Positions 1-11,705 of a stretch of 64,000 nt of DNA are shown one piece after another. The notes below the pieces were generated by a model. That model was not told the DNA's origin, searched no databases, and saw only the letters and a list, made by a program, of their open reading frames with translations. Within the stretch, counting starts at the first letter, position 1; every line of letters begins with the position of its first letter. A program made the position numbers and the translations under genes. This DNA comes from Bacteroidales bacterium (GTDB taxonomy: Bacteria; Bacteroidota; Bacteroidia; Bacteroidales; Marinilabiliaceae): the NCBI GenBank assembly GCA_015061285.1, contig SUWW01000013.1, positions 62,001-126,000 on the forward strand. The letters are read 5' to 3'.

Positions 1-250
1 CCTCATAATCACCGGCATCGTTGGTCTGCGTCCTCAAGCCGATGGCAGCGTGGTTGTTAATCCGCTCATTCCACAAGACAGGTGGAACTATTTCTGCCTC
101 GACGGAGTTAACTATCACGGACACTCGCTCACAATTGTTTGGGATAAAGATGGGCAACGCTATCACCGCGGCTCGGGCTTGTCGATTTTTGTCGATGGCG
201 TGAAACGCGCAAATCGCAAGGAGTTGGGAAGCGTGAAATGTGAATTGTGA
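1..250 (+). CDS. C-terminal fragment of an MGH1/GH63-like glycosidase (5' end outside window)
   Basis: The frame is open from the window edge and encodes about 82 residues before a TGA. The visible tail contains GIVGLRP, NPLIP, WNYFCLDGV, LTIVWDKDG and a final GLSIFVDG. This pattern matches the small beta-sandwich that closes large (alpha/alpha)6-barrel glycosidases of the MGH1-like/GH63 type in Bacteroidetes. The catalytic barrel lies outside the window, so the substrate cannot be read. The next gene begins 26 nt downstream. The family call rests on the tail pattern alone. It fits the carbohydrate-degrading genes that follow. Confidence 0.55.
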   Translation, partial: LIITGIVGLRPQADGSVVVNPLIPQDRWNYFCLDGVNYHGHSLTIVWDKDGQRYHRGSGLSIFVDGVKRANRKELGSVKCEL

Positions 251-260
251 TTATAATTTG

Positions 261-268
261 AGGAGGAG
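261..268 (+). promoter_or_regulatory. Strong Shine-Dalgarno sequence for the ORF6N gene
   Basis: AGGAGGAG ends 8 nt before the ATG at 277. Bacteroidetes genes usually lack such a sequence, so it both fixes this start and sets the gene apart from its neighbours. Confidence 0.6.
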
Positions 269-276
269 CTACAGAT

Positions 277-1149
277 ATGACCAGCGAAATTTTAGCGATC
301 CAAAACAAGATTGTAACGCTTCGTAACCAGCAAGTTATGATTGATAGAGACATCGCTGAATTGTACGGTGTGGAGACAAGACGTCTAAATGAACAAGTGA
401 AACGTAATAAAGAACGTTTTCCAGAAGAGTTTTGTTTTCAACTGAGCGAAGAAGAATTTGAAAATTGGAAATCGCAATTTGCGACTTCCAATTCAGATAA
501 AATGGGATTGCGTAAAAGGCCTTACGCTTTTACCGAACAAGGTGTTGCTATGTTGTCGACAGTTCTGAAAAGTGATACTGCAGTGATGGCAAGCATACAA
601 ATTATGAAGGCATTTGTAGCGATGCGTAGATTCTTGCAAAACAATCAGCAATTGTTTGAAGAAATAGTCTCTATAAAACAGCATCAGTTGAATGCAGACA
701 AGAAAATAGAACAGCTTTTCAACTTGATGGACAAATACAGAATCAACGACACGCAAGGCATATTTTTCCAAGGTCAAATTTTCGATGCGTACGCCAAGTT
801 TGAAAGTTTCATAGCGCAAGCACAAAAATCCATCATACTCATTGATAATTATGTCGATTTATCGGTGCTTGAACGGCTGACAAAGAAGAATAATGGCGTT
901 GCTGTCACCATATATACTAAAGCGCAAACTCTCCTCACTTTGCAGGATATACAAAAATTCAATACTCAATACCCGACTCTCGAAGTAAAATTCACCGACT
1001 CGATGCATGATAGATTTCTAATAATCGACGATATGGTGCTTTACCATATTGGTGAATCTCTCAAAGATTTAGGTAAAAAATGCTTTGCATTTGAAGTCTT
1101 CGATACAAGTTTTATCGGAGATATTATGAATAAACTCGCAACTAATTGA
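277..1149 (+). CDS. ORF6N-domain DNA-binding protein with PLD-like C-terminal domain
   Basis: Residues 10-115 form an ORF6N (KilA-N-type) domain: MIDRDIAELYGVETRRLNEQVKRN, then FPEEFCFQLS, then RPYAFTEQGVAMLSTVLKSD. ORF6N domains occur in phage antirepressors and mobile-element regulators. A predicted helical linker (about 120-160) leads to a C-terminal domain with SIILIDNYVD and HDRFLIIDD. This resembles a phospholipase-D-like fold with a single HxxF/D-type motif instead of HKD, so catalysis is uncertain. The gene is AT-rich beside its carbohydrate-active neighbours and has an unusually strong ribosome binding site. It stops 3 nt before the esterase start, so the two may be co-translated. 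It is probably a transferred regulator; its target is unknown. Confidence 0.8.
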   Translation: MTSEILAIQNKIVTLRNQQVMIDRDIAELYGVETRRLNEQVKRNKERFPEEFCFQLSEEEFENWKSQFATSNSDKMGLRKRPYAFTEQGVAMLSTVLKSDTAVMASIQIMKAFVAMRRFLQNNQQLFEEIVSIKQHQLNADKKIEQLFNLMDKYRINDTQGIFFQGQIFDAYAKFESFIAQAQKSIILIDNYVDLSVLERLTKKNNGVAVTIYTKAQTLLTLQDIQKFNTQYPTLEVKFTDSMHDRFLIIDDMVLYHIGESLKDLGKKCFAFEVFDTSFIGDIMNKLATN

Positions 1150-1152
1150 TAT

Positions 1153-2454
1153 ATGAGAAAATACGTAATTATCGGTTTGCTTTTCTGCGCCTTTACCACG
1201 TCGAGCGCTCAGAGCTACGACACAAAATTTGCACGTCCACTTTCGGAGGTGATAAAGAACATCGAAGCGCGTTTCGGCGTTCGGCTGAAGTGCAGCGATG
1301 TAGATACCACAGGCATCATTCTTAATTATGCCGACTTTCGCATTCGTCCATACTCACTCGAAGAGACGCTGCAAAACGTGCTCGCGCCGTTCGACTTCAA
1401 AGCCGTAAAGCAAAACGATAAACTTTATAAGGTTAAGAATTATGAGTATGCGCGCCGCACGCCTGCCGATGGGCAGAAACTTACCGACTATCTACTTACG
1501 CTCAGTCCCGATAGCGCATCGTGGGAGGCTCGTCGGGCGCAACTGAAAAAGGAGGTTCGCGACATACTTAATATCGATGCTCTGCTTGCGCAATGCTCCA
1601 CCGAGGCACCACAAGTGAGTAAGATTCGTAAGCACAACGGCTATACCACGCAAAATTTCTGTATGCAGACGCTGAATGGTCACACTGTGAAGGGCACTAT
1701 TTATGCGCCGAGCAGCAAAGGCAAGCATCCGCTAATAGTTTGCCCGAACGGACATTTCTTGAACGGTCGCTACGGCAAAGTGCAGCAACTTCGTTTGGGT
1801 ACGTTGGCTCGCATGGGTGCCGTATGTATCAGCTACGACCTTTGGGGCTGGGGCGAGAGTGCCGACGAAGTTGGAGCCGCAGCTCATCGCACCGACACGG
1901 CTCATGTGATGCAAGCTATCAACGGACTGAAGATTCTCGATTGGGCATATAAATTCAAAAATGTCGATACCGAGCGCGTGGCTGTGAATGGAGGTTCGGG
2001 CGGTGGCTCGCAGTGTGTACTACTTGCATTGCTCGACGACAGATTTACTGCGGCATGTCCTGTGGTTAGCGTCTCGTCGTGGTTCGATGGTGGCTGTCCG
2101 TGCGAGAGTGGCAAACCCATTCAACTTGCTTGCGGCGGCACTTGCAACGCCGAGCTTATGGCTACGTTCGCTCCACGTCCGCTGATGCTCGTCAGCGATG
2201 GCGGCGACTGGACTAGCTCTACGCCCGAGGTGGAATATCCTTTCATTCAGCATTTTTATAAGTATTATGATGCCGAACAAAACGTAACCAATATTCACCT
2301 ACCTAACGAACGTCACGACTTCGGAGAAAACAAGCGCAATGCCGTTTACACATTCTTCGGCAACGTATTCCACTTAGACACCTCCAAGGTGGACGAATCG
2401 CTCGTAGATATTGAAGCGGAAGATGTGCTACGCTGGAATGCAAAACGCGAATAG
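1153..2454 (+). CDS. Secreted alpha/beta-hydrolase esterase with STN-like N-domain
   Basis: A Sec signal peptide ends near residue 19 (TTSSAQ). Residues 27-93 look like a small STN/DUF4974-type domain. From about 110 the protein is an alpha/beta hydrolase of the acetyl-xylan-esterase/dienelactone-hydrolase type. The candidate nucleophile is Ser282 in GGSGG, with Asp349 (LVSDGG) and His388 (ERHDFG) completing the triad. A likely role is removing acetyl or methyl esters from a plant polysaccharide in the periplasm. It starts 3 nt after the ORF6N stop and is followed 106 nt later by a GH95. An STN-like domain on an esterase is unusual, because that domain normally belongs to TonB receptors or FecR-type regulators. 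Confidence 0.7.
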   Translation: MRKYVIIGLLFCAFTTSSAQSYDTKFARPLSEVIKNIEARFGVRLKCSDVDTTGIILNYADFRIRPYSLEETLQNVLAPFDFKAVKQNDKLYKVKNYEYARRTPADGQKLTDYLLTLSPDSASWEARRAQLKKEVRDILNIDALLAQCSTEAPQVSKIRKHNGYTTQNFCMQTLNGHTVKGTIYAPSSKGKHPLIVCPNGHFLNGRYGKVQQLRLGTLARMGAVCISYDLWGWGESADEVGAAAHRTDTAHVMQAINGLKILDWAYKFKNVDTERVAVNGGSGGGSQCVLLALLDDRFTAACPVVSVSSWFDGGCPCESGKPIQLACGGTCNAELMATFAPRPLMLVSDGGDWTSSTPEVEYPFIQHFYKYYDAEQNVTNIHLPNERHDFGENKRNAVYTFFGNVFHLDTSKVDESLVDIEAEDVLRWNAKRE

Positions 2455-2560
2455 CCACACTCGGTTTGGTAAAAAATTACACAAAATGCAGTCAAATAGT
2501 AGACATCATCGAGATTGTGACGTTATACTATTGCATTAGCAAACAACATAAATAATAGCA

Positions 2561-5002
2561 ATGACAACAAAACAGATATTAACCGCGCTGCTGTTGGTGT
2601 TCGCTGCGTCGGCTATGGCGCAGAATCAGCATAATCTTTGGTACGACCAGCCAGCGCAGATGTGGACCGAAGCGCTTCCCATAGGCAACGGACATCTTGG
2701 TGCCATGGTCTACGGCACGCCAGCCAACGACCGCCTACAACTAAACGAAGAGACTATCTGGGCGGGTCGTCCGAACAACAACGCCAACCCCGAAGCTCGT
2801 GAATGGCTGCCTAAAATCCGCGAAATGGTTTGGAATGGCGAGTATCGAAAAGCGCAAGACGCTGCCACGGCTCATGTGCAAAGCAACACTAACCATGGCA
2901 TGCCTTATCAACCTTTTGGCGATTTATACATAACATTCGCTGAGCACAACAACTACACAAACTACTCGCGAACGCTCAACCTCGACTCGGCGTATGCCAC
3001 AACTACATATAAAGTTGGCGATGTCACATACGTACGTAGATACATAGCTTCGCTTGCCGAAAACACCATCTGCGTGCAACTTAGCGCCGACAAGGCAGAA
3101 AGCATCACGTGCAACCTCTCGCTCACTTCGCCTCACAACGATGTCGGTCTGCGCTCAGAAGGCGACCAGATTGTGCTGAGCGGCATAACCAGCAATCACG
3201 AAGGCTTGAAAGGCAAAGTGCAGTTCACAGGCCGTGTGAAGGCGGTTGCGAACGGCGGTTCGGTTACATCGCGCGACGGCATCATAAGTATAAATAATGC
3301 CAACGAAGCCACTATATACATAACTATAGCTACCAACTTCGTCAACTACCACGACATAAGTGCCAACGACACCACGCGCTCACTCAAAGCTATGCAGCGC
3401 GCGTCGGCTGTGCCTTTCGACAAACTCTTCAACAGCCATATAAATAACTACAAAAAATACTACGACCGCGTGCAACTCAATCTCGGCGAGGATATTTATG
3501 CCAACGAAACTACCGACAAACGCGTGGAGAAATTCAAGGAGCGTTTCGACTTGCACCTCATCGAGACTTATTTTCAGTTCGGACGCTACCTACTTATCTC
3601 GTCGTCGCAGCCAGGCTGCCAACCGCCTACGTTGCAAGGCATCTGGAACGACAAGATGTTTCCTTCGTGGGATTCTAAATATACTACCAACATCAACCTC
3701 GAGATGAACTATTGGCCAGCCGAAGTAGCCAACTTGAGCGAACTCACCGAACCGCTGCTAAAACTCATCAAGGAGGTTAGCGAGACAGGTCACGAGTCGG
3801 CGCGTATCATGTATGGTGCCGATGGTTGGGTGCTTCATCATAATACTGATATTTGGCGAGTTACTGGCGGCATCGACAAAGCGCCTTCGGGGCTCTGGCC
3901 TACTGGTGGCGCGTGGATGTGCCAACACATCTGGGAACACTATCTATATAGTGGCAACAAAGATTTCCTTCGCGAAGTTTATCCTACCATGGAGGGCGCA
4001 GCGCGTTTCTTGAACCAGATTATGGTGCGCGAGCCTAAGAATAATTATTGGGTGATATGTCCAAGTCTCTCACCCGAGAATGCACACATAGGCAATGCCA
4101 CTACAGCAGCAGGCGTGACAATGGACAACGAACTCGTGCGTGACCTCTTCAATCACGTAATCAGAGCAACGCAGATTCTCGGCATAAATAGCTCGCTTAC
4201 CGACAGTTTGAAAGACAAACTTGCAGGTCTACCACCCATGCAAATTGGCAAATGGGGACAGCTACAAGAGTGGCTCGACGATTGGGACAACCCCAAAGAC
4301 AATCACCGCCACGTAAGCCACCTCTACGCACTCTTCCCAAGCAACCAGATAACACTCGAGGGCACACCTAACCTTGCCGAAGCTGCCAAAACGTCGCTTA
4401 TCGCGCGTGGCGACCCATCGACGGGTTGGAGCATGGGTTGGAAAGTATGTCTCTGGAGCCGCCTACACGACGGCGACCATGCCATGAAGCTCATCACCGA
4501 ACAACTCACCCTTGTGCGCAACGAGAAGAAGAAAGGCGGTACGTATGCCAACCTCTTCGACGCACACCCACCATTCCAGATAGATGGCAACTTCGGCTGT
4601 GCGGCAGGCATTGCCGAGATGCTTCTCCAAAGCCACGACGGCAAAGTGAGCCTATTGCCAGCATTGCCAACTACGTGGAAGAGCGGCGATGTGAAAGGTC
4701 TGAAGGCGCGTGGCGGTTTCATTGTAGATATGCAGTGGAAAGGTGGCAAACTACATCGCGCTGTGGTGACGTCGACCAATGGTGGCAACTTGCGCATAGC
4801 ATCGGCTGTACCTCTAAAAGGCAAAGGACTAAAGAAGGCTAAAGGCGCCAATAGCAATCCTATTTATGCGCTCGATCCTGCACCAACAGAAAAGATTAGC
4901 AATCCTACTGCCATAAATAGCACCATAAATAGCAATATGCCATACGTATACGACATCTTGACAAAGGCAGGACAGGTGGTAGAATTGAAAATTGCGAATT
5001 GA
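2561..5002 (+). CDS. GH95 glycoside hydrolase, probable alpha-L-galactosidase or alpha-L-fucosidase
   Basis: The 813-residue protein has a signal peptide (cut after AMAQ, about residue 21). The GH95 N-domain follows ([28 protein letters not shown]), then an (alpha/alpha)6 barrel. Expected catalytic groups are present: Asn377 and Asn379 in [11 protein letters not shown], Glu506 in SPEN, and Asp675 in [11 protein letters not shown]. These correspond to N421, N423, E566 and D766 of Bifidobacterium AfcA. Two residues before the Asn pair, where AfcA fucosidase has His, this protein has Thr375. From memory of GH95 structures, Thr there goes with L-galactose. GH95 L-galactosidase acts on RG-II side chain A. 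The stop codon is followed by a strong terminator at 5023-5072. Family is certain; specificity is inferred. Confidence 0.92.
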   Translation: MTTKQILTALLLVFAASAMAQNQHNLWYDQPAQMWTEALPIGNGHLGAMVYGTPANDRLQLNEETIWAGRPNNNANPEAREWLPKIREMVWNGEYRKAQDAATAHVQSNTNHGMPYQPFGDLYITFAEHNNYTNYSRTLNLDSAYATTTYKVGDVTYVRRYIASLAENTICVQLSADKAESITCNLSLTSPHNDVGLRSEGDQIVLSGITSNHEGLKGKVQFTGRVKAVANGGSVTSRDGIISINNANEATIYITIATNFVNYHDISANDTTRSLKAMQRASAVPFDKLFNSHINNYKKYYDRVQLNLGEDIYANETTDKRVEKFKERFDLHLIETYFQFGRYLLISSSQPGCQPPTLQGIWNDKMFPSWDSKYTTNINLEMNYWPAEVANLSELTEPLLKLIKEVSETGHESARIMYGADGWVLHHNTDIWRVTGGIDKAPSGLWPTGGAWMCQHIWEHYLYSGNKDFLREVYPTMEGAARFLNQIMVREPKNNYWVICPSLSPENAHIGNATTAAGVTMDNELVRDLFNHVIRATQILGINSSLTDSLKDKLAGLPPMQIGKWGQLQEWLDDWDNPKDNHRHVSHLYALFPSNQITLEGTPNLAEAAKTSLIARGDPSTGWSMGWKVCLWSRLHDGDHAMKLITEQLTLVRNEKKKGGTYANLFDAHPPFQIDGNFGCAAGIAEMLLQSHDGKVSLLPALPTTWKSGDVKGLKARGGFIVDMQWKGGKLHRAVVTSTNGGNLRIASAVPLKGKGLKKAKGANSNPIYALDPAPTEKISNPTAINSTINSNMPYVYDILTKAGQVVELKIAN

Positions 5003-5022
5003 AAATTGTAACTGATTAGCCA

Positions 5023-5072
5023 CGGAAAGCACGAAAGCCACAGAAAATTGGTTTCGTGCTTTTCGCGTTTTT
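5023..5072 (+). terminator. Intrinsic terminator after GH95
   Basis: AAAGCACGAAA (5026-5036) pairs perfectly with TTTCGTGCTTT (5052-5062), extendable with G-U pairs to about 14 bp. TCGCG and five T residues follow. Confidence 0.75.
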
Positions 5073-5107
5073 ATCGCTGGCTGAGCCTGTCGAAGCCTAC
5101 TTTTTGC

Positions 5108-5207
5108 GGCAGGGGTTTACACCCCAGCCTAATATATGTCGCCACTACGTGGCTATGCATAACACCGAAGGTGTGAAATAACTTAGACATAGGTGTAAAC
5201 CTGTGGC
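5108..5207 (-). repeat. Multi-hairpin dispersed repeat, copy 1
   Basis: Read on the minus strand it matches copies at 11344-11440 and 21531-21590. It holds successive small palindromes: GGTTTACACC, CACCTTCGGTG, GCCAC-GTA-GTGGC and GGGGTGTAAACCCC. It is intergenic and has no coding potential. Confidence 0.8.
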
Positions 5208-5280
5208 AGATGTATTGTAGTTACATAAGAATCCAATCTGCGCAAATCTGTCAAATCCGCGGCATCTGTGTTCTTCTATC

Positions 5281-5305
5281 GGACGCACGCAGTGCGTCCC
5301 TACAT
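5281..5305 (-). repeat. REP-like palindrome (TGTAGGGACG family)
   Basis: GGACGCAC-GCA-GTGCGTCC forms an 8-bp perfect stem followed by CTACAT. On the minus strand it begins TGTAGGGACG like the copies at 21405 and 33845. Confidence 0.7.
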
Positions 5306-5438
5306 TCCAAACCACATTTTACACTACACTCTACACTCTACTCTCTACACTCTACTCTAATCCCCCCCTTCCGCCAACGTTTGCGGAGATTTTGTAAACA
5401 TTTTTTGACATTACACTATTCTCTATCACAATCATTGA

Positions 5439-7661
<2,223 letters not shown>

Positions 7662-7698
7662 CCACAAGTAGGTTCTGTATAGTTTTCATACTAATTAT

Positions 7699-7736
7699 GC
7701 AGTCTGATGATTACGTGTCGTCAGACTGCTTTTTTG
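7699..7736 (+). terminator. Intrinsic terminator after GH97
   Basis: GCAGTCTGA (7699-7707) pairs perfectly with TCAGACTGC (7721-7729), giving a 9-bp stem with a 13-nt loop. It runs straight into TTTTTTGTTTT. Confidence 0.9.
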
Positions 7737-7752
7737 TTTTGTACAACTAAGG

Positions 7753-8967
7753 ATGTGTGGAAAGATGAACGAAAAGAAACGGAATTTATCAATCGCAGAT
7801 AAAGTAGACTTATTTACAAAGGCTCATAAGGTCTTCCTATTAGTCACATTCACCATTATGTTGATAGTGTGCATGTCTTATTGCATATTCGTATGTGCCT
7901 TATACCCAGATAACTTTAGCAGAACGGCAGCTGGGATATTTTTCATAATTATATTCCTTTCGTCCTTCGCATTACCCAAGTATTATAGTATACCTTCTAT
8001 CATTTTTGTCGCTGCAATAATCTTTATAGGTACACCGACGCTTGAAGCTTATTGCATAAAAGATGCGAAATGTAAAATAGAAGTAATAACAGACAAGCAA
8101 GTAATAGAATATAGATCTTATAGACGACTACACAATACAACATATAGAATAACACTCAACGGCAATAAGGGACATATAGACATAAGCAAATTGGATTATA
8201 AAAGGGTGAAAGTAGGAGACACTATAGTTATGAGATACTCTATTGATTATCCACACATAAAGAAAATACACATACTTAAACCGAGACGCAATGAAATAGA
8301 ATTGTATAAAAAACCGCAACACTTCATTGGAGACAAATTGCAACCCAAACCGATAGTTGAGAAACATACTAAAACTATGAAAGATTCGTTGTTGCAGCAG
8401 TCATATTGCCAAGTCGGTTATGTGTATGATAAAATTGACGATGAATATTTTCGCCATTTTTTACGTATCGGTATTGCTGATAGCCTCACTATAATGTATG
8501 AGTTCTATGAAACAGAACGTCTCTATTCCAAGGTGTATAAAAGAATAAATGTTGGTGACAAAGTAATACTACAAGTCTCTAAAACGAATCCACAAATAAA
8601 TCGAGTGCTCAATTGGCAACCGCATGGCGAAGAGATTGACATGCTATTCAAACCTATAGACTACGCTGACTATAAAAAGATGATAGCGTATAACGATAGC
8701 AAGAAATATGAATATCTCGACAAGTCAACTACAATTCATTATGCTTATGTCCTCGATAAATATGAAGATGAATATGTCGGTGCATACCTTGATATCGGCA
8801 TAGATGAGAAATATGCACGAACCTACGTATTCAAAAAGTATAGTGATATTTATGAGTCAACATATCGAGTACTGAATGTTGGTGACGCCGTCGTTGCCGA
8901 ACTTTCGGAATCCACTCTGCAAGTGAAACGGATTATCGATTGGCGACTTCCAAGAAATAAACAATAG
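7753..8967 (+). CDS. Inner-membrane protein with a triplicated beta-rich domain, unknown function
   Basis: I do not recognise this family. Two to three hydrophobic segments lie at about residues 28-50, 60-77 and 80-96; the rest is soluble and AT-rich in coding sequence. The soluble part repeats one module three times. Each copy ends in a line like VKVGDTIVMRYS, INVGDKVILQVS or LNVGDAVVAELS, followed by an I(K/N/R) hydrophobic strand (HIKKIHIL, QINRVLNW, QVKRIIDW). The last two also share a Tyr/Asp-rich lead (YVYDKIDDEYF, YVLDKYEDEYV). An alternative start is the Met at residue 5 (7765). It ends 3 nt before the pectinesterase-like gene. Low GC and isolation suggest transfer. Confidence 0.6.
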   Translation: MCGKMNEKKRNLSIADKVDLFTKAHKVFLLVTFTIMLIVCMSYCIFVCALYPDNFSRTAAGIFFIIIFLSSFALPKYYSIPSIIFVAAIIFIGTPTLEAYCIKDAKCKIEVITDKQVIEYRSYRRLHNTTYRITLNGNKGHIDISKLDYKRVKVGDTIVMRYSIDYPHIKKIHILKPRRNEIELYKKPQHFIGDKLQPKPIVEKHTKTMKDSLLQQSYCQVGYVYDKIDDEYFRHFLRIGIADSLTIMYEFYETERLYSKVYKRINVGDKVILQVSKTNPQINRVLNWQPHGEEIDMLFKPIDYADYKKMIAYNDSKKYEYLDKSTTIHYAYVLDKYEDEYVGAYLDIGIDEKYARTYVFKKYSDIYESTYRVLNVGDAVVAELSESTLQVKRIIDWRLPRNKQ

Positions 8968-8970
8968 ATT

Positions 8971-11286
8971 ATGAACAAATTTCTTGCACTAATAATATTT
9001 ACGCTTACGCTACAAAGCGTTGAAGCTAAAACCATTAACGGACACTCTCTGAGCGCAACCACCATTTTGCTCGATAGAAATGCTACGGGCGAATATGTAT
9101 ATAACGACATTCTGTCGGCCATAGATGCGCTCAACGCAATGCCATCCGACGTAGAGAAGACACTATTCATTGCGCCAGGCGTATACTGGTTAGACGATCC
9201 CGACGATAAGTCTATTCGCCGTGCCGACGGTGCCGACTGGGGCATTCCATTTGCGGCTACGTTGAAGGCTTCACACGTGCATATCGTTGGTCTTGACGAC
9301 AATCCAGAAAACATTGTTATTGCTGCCAATCGCGGACAAACGCAGGGCGCGGTAGGCAACTACACCATGCTACACGTGAAAGGTTCGGATGTGACAGCCG
9401 AAAATGTCACGTTTGGCAACTATTGCAATGTCGATTTGCATTTCCCGCTCGACACCTTGCAGAATCGCAAACGGAGAGCCGATGCTATTGTTCAGGCGCA
9501 GATTGCCTTGTGCGACCGCGGCACTGACCGTTTCTATTTCAAGAATTGTCGATTCATCAGTCGTCTCAATCTTTGTCCGTTTGTTGGTGCAAGGCGCACT
9601 TTCTACGAGAATTGCCATTTCGAATGTACCGACGACGCTCTCAATGGCTTGGCGGTCTATCGCGACTGTCATTTCTCTTTTTTCTCGTCGAAGCCCTTCT
9701 ACAACACCAATAGAAATGGCGGAGCTGTCTTGCTCAATTGCACCATCGACAGCCACGTAGAGGGCACGCAATACTTCACCAAAGCTGGTGGACCTCTTAC
9801 GCTTGTCGACGTACGTATAAATGGCCCGAAGATTAGCAATATTGCTTGGTCGCGAGGCAATGAGCCTTATGTTGGTTATACTTACAATGTTACGCTCAAT
9901 GGTGAGCCCATAAAAATCGACAACGCGCTCCGCACCGTAGATATGGCTGAAGATAAGGCGCTTCTTCATCGCTATAAATATGATGATGACACCTACAACG
10001 TTGCTGGTCTTTTGGCTGGCGACGACGGTTGGAATCCTACGAATGCCACAAAAGTGCATAGCTATGCCACCACGCTCATTGTTGAGCCGAGCAAGTTGAC
10101 TGCCGAAGCACAAGGCGACATTGTCGATTTGGACATCAGAGTCGTTCGTTGGGGCGGCGTAGAAATTTATCCTGCGCACACACAAAGATGCTCCACGCAT
10201 AACAGCGAAAATCACGAAGTGGTTATTTGCGACACGGTGAACAGCTACGGTCTGCGCGGCATATATAAATATCGAGTGAAAGGCTACTTTGTGGAGGCGC
10301 CCCAATTCCACTCCGCACCACAGATTACTATCGATAGCGATGGGCGCGTAGTATGTACATACGCACTTACGAAAAAGACATCGGAAGAAGAGAAGTGCGA
10401 AGTTTCGTGGTATAGACTTTTGCCCAATGGCGCTTCGGTTTGTGTATGTAGGCACACCAACGTCAGCCGTGGGCGCGACACATTTTCACCTTTTGCAGCC
10501 GACGCCAATCATCGTCTATACGCTATGGTGACGCCTCAGCTAAGTAATAGTTACGCTGGTGAACCGCAACGCAGCAACGTAGTAGAGCTCGGCAAAAACT
10601 ATGAAGCACCGCTCACGTTAGAAACAGATTTTTCCGACATCTGTTTAGCACTGCCGATAAGCGACACCATATCTGGCGTTTGGCTGTTGGACGCATTCAA
10701 ACCTCTCGACACCTACGACTACGCTTGGCTTCCCAACACGCAAGAGGTGCCTTGGTGCTACGACATTGGCTGCGCTGAAAATACTTATGGCTTGACAACC
10801 AAAAGCAGAGGAGCTCGAATGCGATATTGGTTCCCGACTAAGGTCAAAGGGCTCGACATGACACTCGACCTCTTTGTATGCAAACCAGCAGGACAGGGCT
10901 TCGGTTCTGCCACAGGTCAATATCTCGACATCGCCCTTTGGCACGACCGCAACAGCCGATTGGGCTATTCGCTGCGCATAGAACGCACGCCCGAATACGA
11001 CCGCGCTGTAGTTATGACTATCGTGCGCCACCAAGGCGATATAGTTGCGCCAATAAGCAAGCCGGTAGTTACGCGCCTATTCAAGAACAGTTGTCGAATA
11101 TCTATAAGTATGAAAGGCGCACATTTTGCAGCATCTATACAAAACCTCTCCGAAGCATCAGACGCCGTCGACAGCATAGAAACCACCATTGCACCAATGG
11201 CGATATACGGTCTATCGCTGCAGCACACAGGCTCCGTTGGCGCCAATGGATTGACGTTGAACAGTTTGAAGATTACGAGGGATTAG
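8971..11286 (+). CDS. Secreted pectin-methylesterase-like beta-helix protein with C-terminal lectin-like domain
   Basis: After a signal peptide (to about residue 19, SVEA) comes a right-handed beta-helix of the CE8/pectinesterase type: GVYWLDD, an AENVTFGNY strand, AQIALCDRGTDRFYFKNCRF, and FYENCHFECTDDALNG. The last segment sits where CE8 enzymes have the DFIFG motif. The Asp is kept but the rest differs, so activity is likely altered or acts on an unusual ester. Residues about 370-550 look like Ig/FN3-type linkers. About 570-771 resemble a concanavalin-like carbohydrate-binding domain ending NSLKITRD. It belongs with the pectin-active genes. Catalysis is not proven from sequence. Confidence 0.65.
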   Translation: MNKFLALIIFTLTLQSVEAKTINGHSLSATTILLDRNATGEYVYNDILSAIDALNAMPSDVEKTLFIAPGVYWLDDPDDKSIRRADGADWGIPFAATLKASHVHIVGLDDNPENIVIAANRGQTQGAVGNYTMLHVKGSDVTAENVTFGNYCNVDLHFPLDTLQNRKRRADAIVQAQIALCDRGTDRFYFKNCRFISRLNLCPFVGARRTFYENCHFECTDDALNGLAVYRDCHFSFFSSKPFYNTNRNGGAVLLNCTIDSHVEGTQYFTKAGGPLTLVDVRINGPKISNIAWSRGNEPYVGYTYNVTLNGEPIKIDNALRTVDMAEDKALLHRYKYDDDTYNVAGLLAGDDGWNPTNATKVHSYATTLIVEPSKLTAEAQGDIVDLDIRVVRWGGVEIYPAHTQRCSTHNSENHEVVICDTVNSYGLRGIYKYRVKGYFVEAPQFHSAPQITIDSDGRVVCTYALTKKTSEEEKCEVSWYRLLPNGASVCVCRHTNVSRGRDTFSPFAADANHRLYAMVTPQLSNSYAGEPQRSNVVELGKNYEAPLTLETDFSDICLALPISDTISGVWLLDAFKPLDTYDYAWLPNTQEVPWCYDIGCAENTYGLTTKSRGARMRYWFPTKVKGLDMTLDLFVCKPAGQGFGSATGQYLDIALWHDRNSRLGYSLRIERTPEYDRAVVMTIVRHQGDIVAPISKPVVTRLFKNSCRISISMKGAHFAASIQNLSEASDAVDSIETTIAPMAIYGLSLQHTGSVGANGLTLNSLKITRD

Positions 11287-11343
11287 TTTTTACATTATGA
11301 TGTTCATATCGTCGCTGTGCCTTCGAGAAATCCACGGACGAGT

Positions 11344-11440
11344 CGCCATAGGTTCACACCTATGGCTAAGATATATCACACCTTCGGTGTTGTGCATAGC
11401 CACGAAGTGGCGACACATCTTAGACTGGGGTGTTCCCCTA
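11344..11440 (+). repeat. Multi-hairpin dispersed repeat, copy 2
   Basis: Contains CCATAGGTTCACACCTATGG, CACCTTCGGTG, GCCACGAAGTGGC and GGGGTGTTCCCC in the same order as the reverse complement of 5108-5207. Confidence 0.8.
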
Positions 11441-11544
11441 CCATAAACACACTATAACGGGTTCTGAAAACAACGCAATGTACATTTTGCACGCACCGAA
11501 ACATAAATCTCGGGGCTTAGTTCATTTTTTGCATAAATATTATC

Positions 11545-11552
11545 TACTTTTG
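11545..11552 (+). promoter_or_regulatory. Bacteroidetes -7 promoter element
   Basis: TACTTTTG matches TAnnTTTG and is followed by C. A TTTG lies at 11528-11531, closer than the usual -33 spacing. It would give a leader of about 240 nt for the gene at 11795. Confidence 0.45.
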
Positions 11553-11705
11553 CGCCCTCGAAAAAACGCTCAAAAAGCACACTTGTACAGTTTGAAAACA
11601 ACAATTCTTGCTAATAAAACCCTTGGAATGAAGAGATGTCAATCTGCCATATTTCAACCGATTGATTTTCAACCTTGTAGTTTTTATCACAGCATTTATA
11701 CAATG

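Noticed and set aside
1-250. Small complete protein starting at 50
   Set aside because: The frame is open to the window edge and the sequence is a recognisable glycosidase tail.
9370-10455. 361-residue minus-strand open frame
   Set aside because: It is the shadow of the pectinesterase-like gene and has no recognisable protein features.
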